Below, in pieces: positions 37,860 through 49,808 of a DNA stretch of 64,000 nucleotides. The translations under genes were made by a program, and so were the position numbers. Origin of the DNA: Actinernus sp. WN-2022. Taxonomy: Eukaryota > Cnidaria > Anthozoa > Actiniaria > Actinernidae. Under the pieces are notes generated by a model, which had not been told where the DNA came from, did not search any database, and worked only from the letters and a program-made list of their open reading frames with translations. The stretch's first letter is position 1; each line of letters opens with the position of its first letter. The stretch is from NCBI GenBank assembly GCA_030867875.1, contig JAOWCC010000936.1, forward strand, positions 81,253,032 through 81,317,031. The letters are read 5' to 3'.

Positions 37860-38200
37860 TGCTGCTACTCGCTTTCCACTGGTCAGTATCTAGTAATCTG
37901 CAGACTGGCTTTCTACGGCGGAAAGCATACCTCGATCGACTTTAGTTGATTATACCAGTGCCGGTTTATATGACACGCTCTTGCTCGAGACTATATTCGT
38001 CCAGTAATGTTGCTCCATTTTTTTCCTAGCTGGAAATGAGCTGAGACAGCTGTCGAGACTGTTCGAACAGCCAACGTTTCTGTGAGTTCGAATATCGAAC
38101 TCAGATCCAACTTGAGGTTATTTACAGATTATACTGACCGGCTTTCCACGGCGGTAAGCATACCTCAATCGACTTTAGTTGATTATACCAGTGTTTATAT
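37860..38200. repeat. Decayed repeat block, first copy
   Basis: The stretch with GACACGCTCTTGCTCGAGAC, TAATGTTGCTCCA and GCTGAGACAGCTGTCGAGAC (37,970-38,065) recurs at 38,672-38,760. CAGATTATACTGACC near 38,124 matches the end of the nested MITE at 58,487. No gene. Confidence 0.6.
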
Positions 38201-38761
38201 TGCACCTATCAGCGGCTGACCCGAGGGGTCGACCCCCGGGCTGACCAGGGGAATTGTAAAAAGATAGAAACAATCTTGACGATTTCCCCCAGGGGTAGGG
38301 GAATCGTCCCTTTCAAAGTCCCCTGGTTAGGTCTTACACGACCTACATGACCTAAACATAACAAAGTTATTATGCCTCGTAATGATTTCATTTAAATACC
38401 AAACTTCAAGAATACTCGACATCGAAATTCTACGCTGGTCTCGGTAGCTAGAAAGTCTCGGTATATCTCATATCACGCTTTAACTCTAAAACAATCTCCG
38501 TGGTTAGTTTCATGACAAAAACAATTCGAACAAATCCCCCACCCCAGTTTTCCAACCCTAAAACAAAGGCGAGCATTTCCCCGACCCCAGGGGCAATGTT
38601 TGCATTCAATCCTCCTGCATTCGATCCCCCACATATCACCGTGGTTAGCCATATTACCGTGGGTAGGTGCATATGACACGCTCTTGCTCGAGACTACATT
38701 CGTCCAGTAATGTTGCTCCACTTTTTTCCTAGCTGGAAATGAGCTGAGACAGCTGTCGAGA

Positions 38762-38874
38762 TACCCTGGTGCCAGAGGCTTTCTTCGAGAACGGAGCCGC
38801 GAAGCGGCGATTAGCGAGCCGAGAAGCGCTGATCGGCGACTCCGTTCTTGAAGAAAGCCTCTGGCACCAGGGTA
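38762..38874. mobile_element. 113-bp foldback MITE
   Basis: Ends TACCCTGGTGCCAGAGGCTT and AAGCCTCTGGCACCAGGGTA are perfect inverted complements; the arms continue through TCTTCGAGAACGGAG / CTCCGTTCTTGAAGA. It is inserted in a repeat whose uninterrupted copy is at about 38,043-38,065 (CTGTCGAGACTG), with CTGTCGA duplicated at the right side. Confidence 0.88.
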
Positions 38875-39508
38875 CTGTCGATCGAGACTGTTCGAACGTA
38901 AATCGAACAGCCAACGTTTCTGTGAGTTCGATTTAATCGAACAAAACCAAAAATACCCGTGCTGTGAACACATTTTGACTGGTTTGGCCGAACTGAAGCC
39001 GCCGTATAAATTCCAAGTAGTGACAAGAGAGCTGAGAGAGATCACTGGGAATAATGTTTACATATCTACATCACTATGACCAGTCTAAATTATTATACGT
39101 TCTGTTGGTTAGAGCTGTTCTTCAAGTATAAAGTTAATTAAAATAACGAATGAATATTCGTTTATAGAACGTTTGTATGTCGAGTTATAACTTCTGTAAT
39201 GTTTAATATTTTATATCTTACAGTCTCGAAGTGGAATCGGCATAAGCTAATACAGTATCTCACCTGGCAGGACCAAACGAAGAGAGCCATCCATTGCCAT
39301 AATTATCCATAAGAGGAGAGACAGCTTACTAGTCTTAGGGTATCATATGCATAAAATACATTTGATATGACGTGGCTCAGGACACCCCGCGGGATATATC
39401 AGTTCTCCGAAATAACATATTGATTGTGCCCTGACCTGTTGTCATTATATATCAGGGGAATCCCCTCAACACTCCCTTTTATAGAAAGGCTTTTGGGCAA
39501 TCCCTTTA

Positions 39509-41271
39509 TGCACCAGTCAATGTAAACCCCGGCCCCCCCAACCCCGGGGATTAGGCGGGGATTAGGTATTTGTGTTTCTAATGAGAGCTAATGCCCCGCT
39601 ATACGGGGCATTTAAGTTGGTCAAATACCCCGCCCTAAATGGTTGGATGATTGTTCAAAATGACGTATGTACCATAATTATGTCAACTCAAGTTTTCTTT
39701 ATGTTTTTGTTTTTCGAAATCGGCAGTCAAGTTGATAAACATCGAAATTATATTACATGTAAATTATTTTATATATACATGCATGCAACAACTGTCTTCC
39801 TTAGCTTACTGTTCTAAAACAGTTCCAGATTTTAAATGGCCTCATTCTTGATATGTAATATATACATGTATATATACAAACAACATCTGAGAGATAATTA
39901 GAAAAACAGTTCATATCGGTTAAAGGAAATCTCGGCTAAAATACAATGTTTGCTCTCAAATGTTCCTGATCGATGTCTAAGTCTGTTGCTGTGTTTGTCA
40001 CTTCTAAATTGTAGACTAGATGTCATATATGCACCGATTTTCCTATCCATAAACTCATTTTAATTTCCTGCACGCAGCCATATTGGATCTTATGACGTCA
40101 CAGTGTTGCCTCTATTGTCAGAAAACAATATAGCTTGTTTGTTGTGTAACAATAGGGGCAACACTTTGACGTTATAAAATCCATGATGGCGGCCGCGCGC
40201 GGCACGCAGGAAATTCAAATGAGTTTTATGGACATGGAAAATCGGCCCATAAATGATATCTAGTGTACAATTTGGAAGTGACAAACATGGCAATAGACTT
40301 AGGCATCCAAAAGGAACATTTGAGAGCAAATATTGTTTTTCAGCCGAGGTATTAGCGAGGTTCCTTTAATACACTGTCTTGCTGGCTGCCTGAACAAACT
40401 CGGATTTAAAATGTCCAAAATACGATACAACTTCCCGCTTTTCGGATGACACTTTAAATAGTGTAAAGTATATTGTCTTCTTCTCAAAATTATTTAATAA
40501 TAAGATAATGAAGTTAAACATACTAGGGCCCCTAATGACAACTCGCGGATGGTCAGTGAGCTATTTTGACATATCCTAAAAATCACGTGACCGATGACTT
40601 CATCGTTACGCCATCACCACTAAGTGATTGATAGGGACCCACTACCATGTCTGTCCAGGTTTGAGCCACCTGCCAGTAAGCGAGTTAGCCATGAAAATCT
40701 CATATCACAAACATATTCCGAACATGGTACGAATTTTGTTAACATACATCTTCGGAAAAGGATATGATACGGGAAATTCCCCGTTCGGGAAAAGTTAACT
40801 ATTCCTTATCCCGAACATCGTACGAGTATATCCCGATCTAAAACAATGTACAATTAACAGTGTACCTCGTTACACTTGTGGCAAAAATAACTAAAGTCTA
40901 AAACGCCAACTCTCTCCCATATTACTTTATATGAAAACACTTTTTTTTTATTGGCAAAATTGATTTAAAAATAGTCAATCCGCAAAGAAGCTTCAAGGTC
41001 ATCCATGAAGCATTCCAGCTGAACTAAAACGCTATTACTTCATTCATTAAAGATGGCAAACTACGCACATTTCGCACCACGAGGTGAAATGAGCCAAAAT
41101 GGTCAGCGGCTTCCATGGCCAAACCCTGCCTAATCCCCCGCACAAATCGCCACGATATTCTAAACAAGGCTAATGCCCCGCTCACCGGGGCACGAATGAA
41201 GTGCCAAATGCCTCGCTAATCCCCGCATAGTCCCGGGGTTGGGGGGGCGGGGGTTTACATTGACTGGTGCA
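39509..41271. mobile_element. 1.76-kb non-autonomous element, TTA target (PIF/Harbinger-like)
   Basis: Ends TGCACCAGTCAATGTAAACC and GGTTTACATTGACTGGTGCA are inverted complements, flanked by TTA on both sides. Inner parts carry GGGGCATTT-type motifs. A second MITE is nested at 39,924-40,365. No coding capacity. Confidence 0.82.
39924..40365. mobile_element. 442-bp foldback MITE in TTAA target
   Basis: Nearly full-length palindrome: AGGAAATCTCGG-like left end against CCGAGGTATTAGCGAGGTTCCT on the right, with matching inner stretches TTTGCTCTCAAATGTTCC / GGAACATTTGAGAGCAAA. TTAA on both sides suggests piggyBac- or Kolobok-type mobilisation. Nested in 39,509-41,271. Confidence 0.72.
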
Positions 41272-41812
41272 TTATGTAGGACGACACGAATTTTTACCAA
41301 AAATACAATAGAATACAACACAATACAATTCAATACAACAATAGAACAGCAATTCGTGTCGTCCTACATGAACGGATGGCCGGCTTTTGTGATAAAGAAG
41401 ACGGATAACTTAGGTAATATTTAACACAACAATGAAAACTGACATTTTCTTATTAAATAACGGAGTAATTACCGCATCATAGACGGGAACTTTCCCGGGG
41501 GAATTGTCCCTGTTTCTGTCACTAATGTTCTGAGCCTGCCAGCAATGTCATCAGAGCCTATCAGGCCGGCAAAAATGCTAACAACACGACTTACCTTTTC
41601 AGTTCAATTCAGTCATTGTCGAACAACTGAAGCATTGTTGACGACCATCAAAGATAATCAAAATCCTTGGAATACAACGTCGAGTATGTATTTATTGGCA
41701 GAATTGCACGGAAACTTTATAAACGTAGCACTAAACTAAATGAATCTACTGCTATTTAAAGGTTTGGTACGGCATCAGGGGCCAAAGGTTGCTCATGTGA
41801 TAGGGCTGGAAC

Positions 41813-41962
41813 TAGACTGCGAACAGTCACTCCTTTTCCCTCCATTGATAGTAATTTGCGAGCGGAGCGAGCGAACAGAAAATATGGCAGGCGTTCGCCA
41901 TATTTTCTCTTCGCTCGCAAATTACAATCAATGGAGGGACGAGAGGGACCGTTCGCAGTCTA
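41813..41962. mobile_element. 150-bp foldback MITE with 9-bp target duplication
   Basis: Ends TAGACTGCGAAC and GTTCGCAGTCTA are inverted; long arms include TTTGCGAGCGGAGCGAGCG-type sequence. GGCTGGAAC is duplicated at 41,804-41,812 and 41,963-41,971. A 9-bp duplication suggests Mutator-like mobilisation. Confidence 0.88.
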
Positions 41963-41971
41963 GGCTGGAAC

Positions 41972-42550
41972 GAGATCTGCTTGTGTTTGGGCCAAATATT
42001 GGTTAGGCCCAAGTTTGACTAGCCTTACCGCTTCCTACGGCCTTGCGGTTTCCTTATAAAGCGAATAGTTTTGCACCTCCTCTAAAATGTCGCCGGAACT
42101 TTTTACTGAACCGCGAACTTGATATAGTCCAGGTGTGTACCCAGGGGAGGGTTCCAAGGGTTCCGGAACTCAGTACCAGTACCACTCCGAGTTGTTGATT
42201 AGGGCAGCGTCACTTCATTTTCGTTTACCTTTATTTCAGTCTTGCCACATGAATACCGGTGGAAATTTGGAGCTCTAACATCTAGTGAATATTTTACCAA
42301 AATAACTTCAAATTTCCTGTTTCAACTATTGTGAACATTTTAACATGCATGGTGAATTTAAGCATAAAGTGGCATGGCCTGTCCTTTTGTAATTTTAATT
42401 CAGTAAAAGTCGGCATCAGTTATACAGCAATTGGATAGAAAACTAACGTATGTTTTGTGTATCGAAGATAAATTCAATCTAGCTCAAATTTCACCCATTT
42501 ATTGACATTTGTATTATCTCAGTATCCTGAAAATTTGATGCTGTTGTGTT
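41972..42550. other. Unassigned intergenic sequence
   Basis: No gene or repeat boundary recognised. Confidence 0.35.
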
Positions 42551-42560
42551 GAATATACTC

Positions 42561-43301
42561 AACCTCGTGACCAGGGCCTTCTCGGTCAGATCCAAGATGG
42601 CGCCTACTCCGAGAGAAGACGGCTGGTAAAGGCTGAATCACGTGACCAAAAATCTCCAGAAATCCTGGAGATTTTAATCACGTGATGTGGGCATCCAATA
42701 TGGCGGCCAAGCTAAATATGGAAATGTTAACACGTGCCTACAAACCATAGGTATCCCAATCCGGAGTGAGCGAGATGCGATTAACGGTATTTCCACGCGG
42801 CGTACGATGTGGTGAAAACAGGTCTACTAAACGGCTCGAAATGGAGTTTACTTGGATAAAGAAACAGTGGAAGGGTGTCACAATGCTACTAGGATGTATC
42901 TAAGCTTGAAGAGAATCCTAAAAAGCCGTTTATTTTCCGTTAGCGTTGAAGCGAAGCCGGATCGATACCACATGCTCAGGTTAAACGGCTTCTCCTGGTT
43001 TTCCCACTGATAAAACTTACCAGAAAACTACCCAGTACTAATACACTTCATCTATTGTTCTACCTACACAACGTGGTTGGTTATTTAAAATCGTTTATTG
43101 ATCAAATTTGAGAAAATTAAACTATATACGAATCATCTCCGTGGTCTCAGCCCGTTTGGCCAATAAAAAGCATTGTTAGGCAACCTTTGCGTCATAACCG
43201 AAGAGCCAATCAGAATACGTGACAGTTCAGCCTTTACCAGGGTCTTCTCTCGGAGTAGCCGCCATCTTGGATCTGACCGAGAAGGCCCTGGTCACGAGGT
43301 T
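42561..43301. mobile_element. 741-bp TIR element with 10-bp target duplication
   Basis: AACCTCGTGACCAGGGCCTT at the left and its complement at the right (GGCCCTGGTCACGAGGTT) bracket arms with CAGATCCAAGATGGCG. GAATATACTC flanks both sides (42,551-42,560 and 43,303-43,312). Size of the duplication suggests a Mutator-like non-autonomous element. It inserted at the very edge of the split-repeat retroelement. Confidence 0.82.
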
Positions 43302-43536
43302 GGAATATACTCTTATACTCTTATCACCTTGAAACGAGCATAAAACATTTAATAGCTAAACTGCATTAAACACAAACAACAGATCAGGTGCGGGCATTTC
43401 GTTTATTGATACTTGTCGGACATATATGCTTTGTTAATTATATATACAGTAGTACTTATATAATGTTGTCAAATCAAGTCTATATATTAGATGTGTAGTC
43501 AGTACATTTCCTCTATTCTTAACATATGTCTTAAAG

Positions 43537-43708
43537 AAAATTTAGGTATCATTTACGTAGAGAAACGCCTTCGAGTGATTCTTACATATTAATCAGTCCT
43601 CTTTATACACCCTCACGTTTTCCCAACGGGATTATATAACTTGTTTATATAACATAACGCATTAATTCCTACCCACTTGTGTACATTCCGTAACGCTACA
43701 AAATATAT
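43537..43708 (-). repeat. Split direct repeat A2
   Basis: TTTAGGTATCATTTACGTAG to CGCTACAAAATATAT; matches A1 at 47,834-48,005 with almost no differences. Confidence 0.88.
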
Positions 43709-43709
43709 T

Positions 43710-43803
43710 TATACTCTTATCACCTTGAAACGAGCATAAAACATTTAATAGCTAAACTGCATTAAACACAAACAACAGATCAGGTGCGGGCATTTCGTTT
43801 ATT
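43710..43803 (-). repeat. Split direct repeat B1 (pair at 43,314-43,407)
   Basis: TATACTCTTATCACCTTGAA to GGGCATTTCGTTTATTGAT; same sequence and orientation at 43,314-43,407 (B2). Confidence 0.9.
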
Positions 43804-44739
43804 GATGCCCCACCTTCGATGATAAAGAAAGACCATGATGCAAGCTAAACATTAAACTTCAAGAAACTGAAAGCAAAGAATCAAGTTTTCCTTGACATAA
43901 GTAACCATCTTTTGCTCAAAATGATGCTGAAAAAGGCGATTTCTAATTCCAGCGTTAGCAGCAGCCGAGGCAACATTTATTACTTTAAGCAAAGCTTAAT
44001 AATTAGTAGGTTGTATCACGACCTGCAAGCGACTAATACATATTAAGTCAATCTTCATAAGGTACAATAATCGTGACTATAAAATGATATACCATAACTT
44101 GAAATTGCAATATTACTGAATTAGACAGTATTTCTAGATTTGTCAATAAATAGGTAATCAAGTTTATGTACGTTGCCCGATACGAAAAACCAGAATAGAA
44201 CCACCTTGCTGTGGAAAAAAATTCTGGAAACGTACTGCTCGACCGAATGCAATCGTACGAGGCTCCGAGGGCTAAAGCCAACAAACTAATAGACTCTAGC
44301 GTCCTTATTTAAGATTTGTATTAAAGTTATGGCTGCACTATAACAAACATATCCAGTTAAAACTGAAAATTCCTGAGATTAAAGTTTGGATATGTAAAAA
44401 CTGAAATAAAATATATCAATTAAAACCTATTGTATTTAAAATTAATAGTCCTTTAGTCCTTAATTTCATTATGTAAGAATGATTGTAGACTTCAACGTGC
44501 AATTAGAGTTATAGAGGCTTATTATTATTCAAATAGGACTGTTTACATGTCTTTGGAAGTCTAACTGAAACATCTTCGGTTGGCCTCTGGTGTAGTTGGT
44601 AGCCGAGTAGACTTGGCTCTTTCGACTTGAAAACTCAATCCTTCTCCTTCTGCCTCAGATTAAGGAACTGTACAGTACTTCAATGCAAACGTTTGTTGAC
44701 CTTGTAAAAGGAGATAAAAACAGTAAGATGTTAGAACAG

Positions 44740-45770
44740 GCCCAGTGGCCGCGACGTGATGCACAGACCACATAATAAACAGAGGCTTACACAGTGTGTC
44801 GTTCCAGTGAACACAAGGTTAATACGAGCCAGTGCCGTTATACTGCCGTAGTCTGAACCGGCCAGTTATTTAGCGGTAAAATGATCAAACAGTAACAGTG
44901 TATGTCGTTCCAGTGAACATAAGGTTAATGAGCCAGTGCTGTTATAGTGCCGTTCTGTCTAGACGGGCTAGTTATATAGCAGTAAAACTATGCTCCAACA
45001 GTAACAGAGATGGTGTGCTATTAAGTTTCAGAAACGAGCAATGATTTTATATTATATTAAACCAGTGTTTCAAAGACTTTTCCATTCTAAACAGACAGAA
45101 TCACTATAGCAAATTATGTCTACCGTATTCCGTAACTAGTAGAATTAATACCTTTACAATGGCTAGCAGTCTAGACCAGTTAAGATACTGCCGTACTCTC
45201 TAGCAGTCTAGATCGGCCAGTTAAAATAATTAGCGGTAATAAATGCTCCATCGAGCAATAAAAACACTGTATCGTATTGAGTTGTATTATTAAACTGCCA
45301 TTCTCAACCTGAGACAAAATGAAAGTAGAATTAATGCCTTTACACTGGCTAGCAGTCTAGACCAGTTAGGATACTGCCGTACTCTCTAGCAGTCTAGATC
45401 GGCCAGTTAAAATAATTAGCGGTAATAAATGCTCCATCGAGCAATAAAAACACTGTGTCGTATTGAGTTGCATTATTAAACTGCGATTCTCAACAGACAA
45501 AATCAATAGCAAATTGTCTACCGTAAACCGTAACTAGTAGAATTAATGCCTTTACACTGGCTAGCAGTCTAGACCAGTTAGGATACTGTCGTACTCTCTT
45601 GCAGTCTAGACCGGCCAGTTAAAATAACTATCGGTAAATGCTCCATTGAGCAATAAAAACATACTGTACTGCATTATATTATTAAACTGCCATTCTCAAC
45701 AGACAAAAATCAATAACAAATTGTCTAAATGTCATACCAAAAACTAATATATTGCCTTTACACTGGCAGT
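44740..45770. repeat. Degenerate tandem repeat, about 190-bp unit
   Basis: At least four units with CTGGCTAGCAGTCTAGACCA, GATCGGCCAGTTAAAATAA and ATGCTCCATCGAGCAATAAA; the last three (about 45,140-45,700) are close copies and the left ones more diverged. Confidence 0.8.
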
Positions 45771-46499
45771 AGCAGACATGCTTTACGATTCTTTTCTGTA
45801 CTGGGAAATATCGGTACCAACGTAACGAGCAGCTAGAATTCACCAGCCCAACTTGCGGCCACGGAATCAATGCCTATCATATCTGTATTTAAGTACTTTG
45901 AATAAAGTCAAGGAACTTTACCGTTTTTAAAAACTAGCAAAACAGTCGATTGGAAGCAAGGTCCCGGCCAGTAAGACGTAGCTGCACAAAAATAAGAGTT
46001 TCACTCTCCAGTCTTAATAAACAACAACATAATCCGCATTCTTATAGAGAGTACGAGGTATCCATTCTGGCTCGATGTCAACGTTATTTACTTTGGCACA
46101 ATAGCATTTATTTAACACCTAATTTTTGCAAATGATATTTCATGCTGCCAGAATAAACAAGTTTGAACTGCTTAATTGTCCATGAACCACTTGACAATAG
46201 TATCGGATAGTAAGTGTACAAAATTATAAAGAGCAAAATTAACATATTCTTTATTTTCCTCCAAGTGGAGCTTTGTTTCATTTCTAGCGAGTCCCAATTC
46301 TTATGCATTACCATCGATATAAAGAAAGGCAGCACAATCGACATCACTGACACGTACGTGCGTCTGTATGAACTATTCTAGTTGGTAGACGGACAGTGTT
46401 CACAAGTGATTTCGACTAATATGGTTCGTCGGTGTGTTCAGTACGCTTCTAGAAGTGAATTCTCATAAAAAGTGTCCAGGAACAAAGGAATCCCACCTT

Positions 46500-47050
46500 G
46501 TCTAGCATTGATTACCGTCGTCTAGTTGCTGTTGACTATCTTGATACTCAATATAATATACGCGAATATTGCAGTAACAGCTTCATAAGTTTCAGTAGTA
46601 AATATGTTAGGACCAGTACACAAAACAAATGGCAAAACAGTAAACTTCTAGTACTTCATAGCAACCACCGAATGGCCAGTAAAAACCTAACACTTATTGA
46701 TCTAGCGGGAAAATCTCAGTATGGTGATAACCCGATTTGACGAAAATTGCTGGTCGAATACAAAACATTGGCAAATGCCCATACCATCATCTAGGTAAAC
46801 AACTAATTTAAACGTTTTATTACGCGAATATTTCACTAGCAGTCTCATAAGTTAAGTGAATATGTAAGGACTTGAACTTGGACCAGTTGACAAGCCAAAT
46901 GGCAAGTCCGTAAACTTGTATTATTTCGTAACAGCGCCGAATGGCCAGGAAAAACCGAACACTTATTGATCTAGCGAGAAAATCTCAATATGGTGATAAC
47001 CAGGTTTAATATCAGACGAATAAAGCCAATTTGACGAAAGATCTAACAGA
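46500..47050. repeat. Two-copy tandem duplication, about 280 bp
   Basis: The block with CGCGAATATT...GTCATAAGTT-like sequence, CCGAATGGCCAG and ACACTTATTGATCTAGCG occurs at about 46,555-46,760 and again at 46,825-47,045 with moderate divergence. Confidence 0.7.
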
Positions 47051-47097
47051 CGATCAAGCATAGGCTTGGCATCTACCAATAACAGGCATTCGGATAT

Positions 47098-47370
47098 CTA
47101 AGGTTCTAGTAAAAGCCTATTTTCACCGTTTGACTGAATCGAAACATACAATGGATTTACCACCGTAGGGGCGAAGCTGCATTCCAATACTGATTCAACA
47201 GCTAACAGAGCAATAGTAGCCTTCTGTACGAATTCACTGTTTTGAATTGCTAACTTATTGTTACTAAACCGCGCCAGGGCGGGAGTAGCACAAAACGGAA
47301 AGTTGTATTGCTCAAGAACAGTTTGCTGAATAAATTGAGCTCCTATAAAGTGCTCCCAAAATCCAAACAT
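47098..47370 (-). pseudogene. Reverse transcriptase N-terminal remnant
   Basis: The open frame encodes SEFVQKATIALLAVESVLE followed by TVVNPLYVSIQSNGENRLLL, which matches the approach to RT motif 1 (PLSV..NGK.RLILD type) of gypsy/DIRS-group retroelements of invertebrates. It ends before the catalytic motifs. An upstream frame at 47,849-47,622 may be a Gag-like remnant. Confidence 0.6.
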
Positions 47371-47833
47371 CTGAACTAGTCTTCCTTAGACCTTTTTTCA
47401 GATATCACAATTTTCGCTGTATTACGCGTGGTTACGCTCAAGCGTGCTCATTTTCAAAGAATTGGAAATTTCAGACGACAGATTATACTTAGCTTTTCCT
47501 AGCCTGTGCACAGTATCTTCGTACTTCTTGTCCACCACACTTTCAATTGGTTGTGGTCGTACTTGTCGAGGTACGGCTATTGGTTATTTGAACATGCGCG
47601 GTGAGAGACATCCTGTACTGTTTATTCCCTCTGATCCTCGCACGTGGCTCTCTTTTCTGCGACACGACGTAGCTTCTTTACAGCACTAAAATCTTCGGCC
47701 AGCTCATCAGACTCTGTATTCTTCATGAACTGTCCAGTCAGCAAAGCTTCCATATTCGAAGAGCCATGCAGTTGCTCTTTCAAGAGACTACGGGAGTTTC
47801 GGTTTCGCTTACCAGTTCTGGGTCCGACATCTA

Positions 47834-48005
47834 AAAATTTAGGTATCATTTACGTAGAGAAACGCCTTCGAGTGATTCTTACATATTAATCAGTCCTCTT
47901 TATACACCCTCACGTTTTCCCAACGGGATTATATAACTTGTTTATATAACATAACGCATTAATTCCTACCCACTTGTGTACATTCCGTAACGCTACAAAA
48001 TATAT
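47834..48005 (-). repeat. Split direct repeat A1
   Basis: Partner of A2 at 43,537-43,708; lies at the upstream end of the minus-strand coding remnants. Confidence 0.88.
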
Positions 48006-48014
48006 AGAATGATA

Positions 48015-48482
48015 GACCAGTTCGCGGTAAATTCCGACATTTTGAAAGGGGTGCAAACATGGCGCGAAATACAGTGTTTGTATGGGAATTGATGCGAATC
48101 CGATGGCAAATAGATACCAGGTAAAAGATTAACATATCAAAATTTGAGGGATGTAGCTGTGCTGGGAAGCCGGTGCAATCGTGTTTTCAGTTTTACATAC
48201 ATTGTCTGTAAAAACGATTCGAATTCCGCGTGAAAATTTACAGACAATGTATGGAAAACTGAAAACACGATTGCACCGGCTTCCCAGCACAGCTACATCC
48301 CTCAAATTTCGATATGTTAAACTTTTACCTGGTATCTTAAGTTTGTATCTGAAGAATATTTCAGAAATTCGATTTTACGGATTTTATTTGGCATCGGATT
48401 TGCATCAATTCCCATACAAACACTGTATTTCGCGCCATGTTTGCACCCCTTTCAAAATGTCGGAATTTACCGCGAACTGGTC
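48015..48482. mobile_element. 468-bp foldback MITE, TA target (mariner-like)
   Basis: Ends GACCAGTTCGCGGTAAATTC and its complement are flanked by TA. The arms are complementary for more than 200 bp, including TTGAAAGGGGTGCAAACATG, with a centre near 48,215. Related decayed pieces occur at 53,785-53,835 and 55,420-55,500. Confidence 0.9.
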
Positions 48483-49808
48483 TATTCGAGTCTGTTTAGG
48501 GGTGGACCATTAGAAATCCTGGGAGGGGGGGTGGAAAACTTTTTGTGCACGATATTTTTTTTAGCAGTGTGAGTTCTGCAAGAATATTTTTTTTAAGGCG
48601 ATACCTCTGCACGATTTTTTTTTTCAGTGCACATTCTATAGAGATTTTTCAGTGTACATCCTATATAGATTTATAGCCTGTGAATACAACCATAATATAA
48701 TATAATATAATAATATTAATGTTATTTATAGCAGAGAATATGTCTCCGAAGAGTTTTTTCAATAGAGCCCTGCATAACATAAATAAGAAACAAAAATAAA
48801 ATTCATTAATAATCTAGAGTTAAAAACTAAGCTAAAAATACATTTATAGAGTGACTAGAGCTAAAATTTATGAGGCAATTCAAAAACATTTTGTTTAAAA
48901 AGAGTTAGGGATTCGATTTCCCGCAACGAATTATCTAAAGTATTCCATTCACTAAAACCTTGGTACAATAAACGTTGTTTGCCATAATTAAGCTTGATTA
49001 TTGGAAGTCTAAAATCGTTCTTTCTTCTTGTATTATACATGTGAATGTTCTTTAAGATATTAAAATCATAATCAATGAGTCCATTAACATACTTATATAT
49101 TAAAATATGACGATGTACAAGACGACGTTTGGAACGAGTAGGCCAATTGAGATTTGACAAGGCTTGTGCTGAAGAACGTTAACCAGGTAAATTCAAGAAT
49201 TATCTTGGCCGCTTATTTTGCAAAATCTGAAGATCGTCTATGAGGGTTGAGTTGTATTTGTCATCCCATATCGCATCAGCGGTAGTCAAAAAGTGGACAT
49301 ACTAAACTATTATACAAAGTAAGGCGTGTCTCGAGGGGCAATAAGTGCCTGATACGATTGGCCAGACCAATCCTTTGGTTTACTTTAATAGATAAGGCCT
49401 CCGGCCAGGTCATGCGAAGTCATATACTTATTAATTATAATACCGAGGTACTTGATATTGTCAGAGCGTTCGAGGGGCACGTTGTCTATAATGACATCGA
49501 TGCTAGAGCAAGATTTCAGCTTATGTGGACTACCTATTAACATAAACTTAGATTTAGAAGTATTCAAAGTCAGGCGATGTATACGAAACCAAGAGGCCAA
49601 TTTTGCCAAGTCATGATTTAAGCAATGTTCGATGTCATTGATAGAAGGACGGCTACAGTATATCACGGTGTCATCAGCGTACATGGTCACTTGGCAATGA
49701 TCTACAGTAAGAGGAAGGTCGGCATTGACGTAAACCAATAACAAGAGAGGACCGAGAATACTCCTGTGGCACGCCAACTCCCACTGAGCACGAAGAGGAC
49801 TGAGAGTC

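Larger units (their letters stand above)
43314..48005 (-). mobile_element. Decayed retroelement with split direct repeats (PAT/Ngaro-like)
   Basis: Read on the minus strand: A1 at 48,005-47,834; coding remnants at 47,849-47,098; B1 at 43,803-43,710; A2 at 43,708-43,537; then a 130-bp spacer and B2 at 43,407-43,314. A copies are about 172 bp and B copies about 94 bp, both nearly identical pairs. A1-ORF-B1-A2-B2 is the signature of PAT/Ngaro-type tyrosine-recombinase retrotransposons. No recombinase frame survives, and most of the interior is tandem repeats, so the class is inferred from layout plus the RT remnant. Confidence 0.55.
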
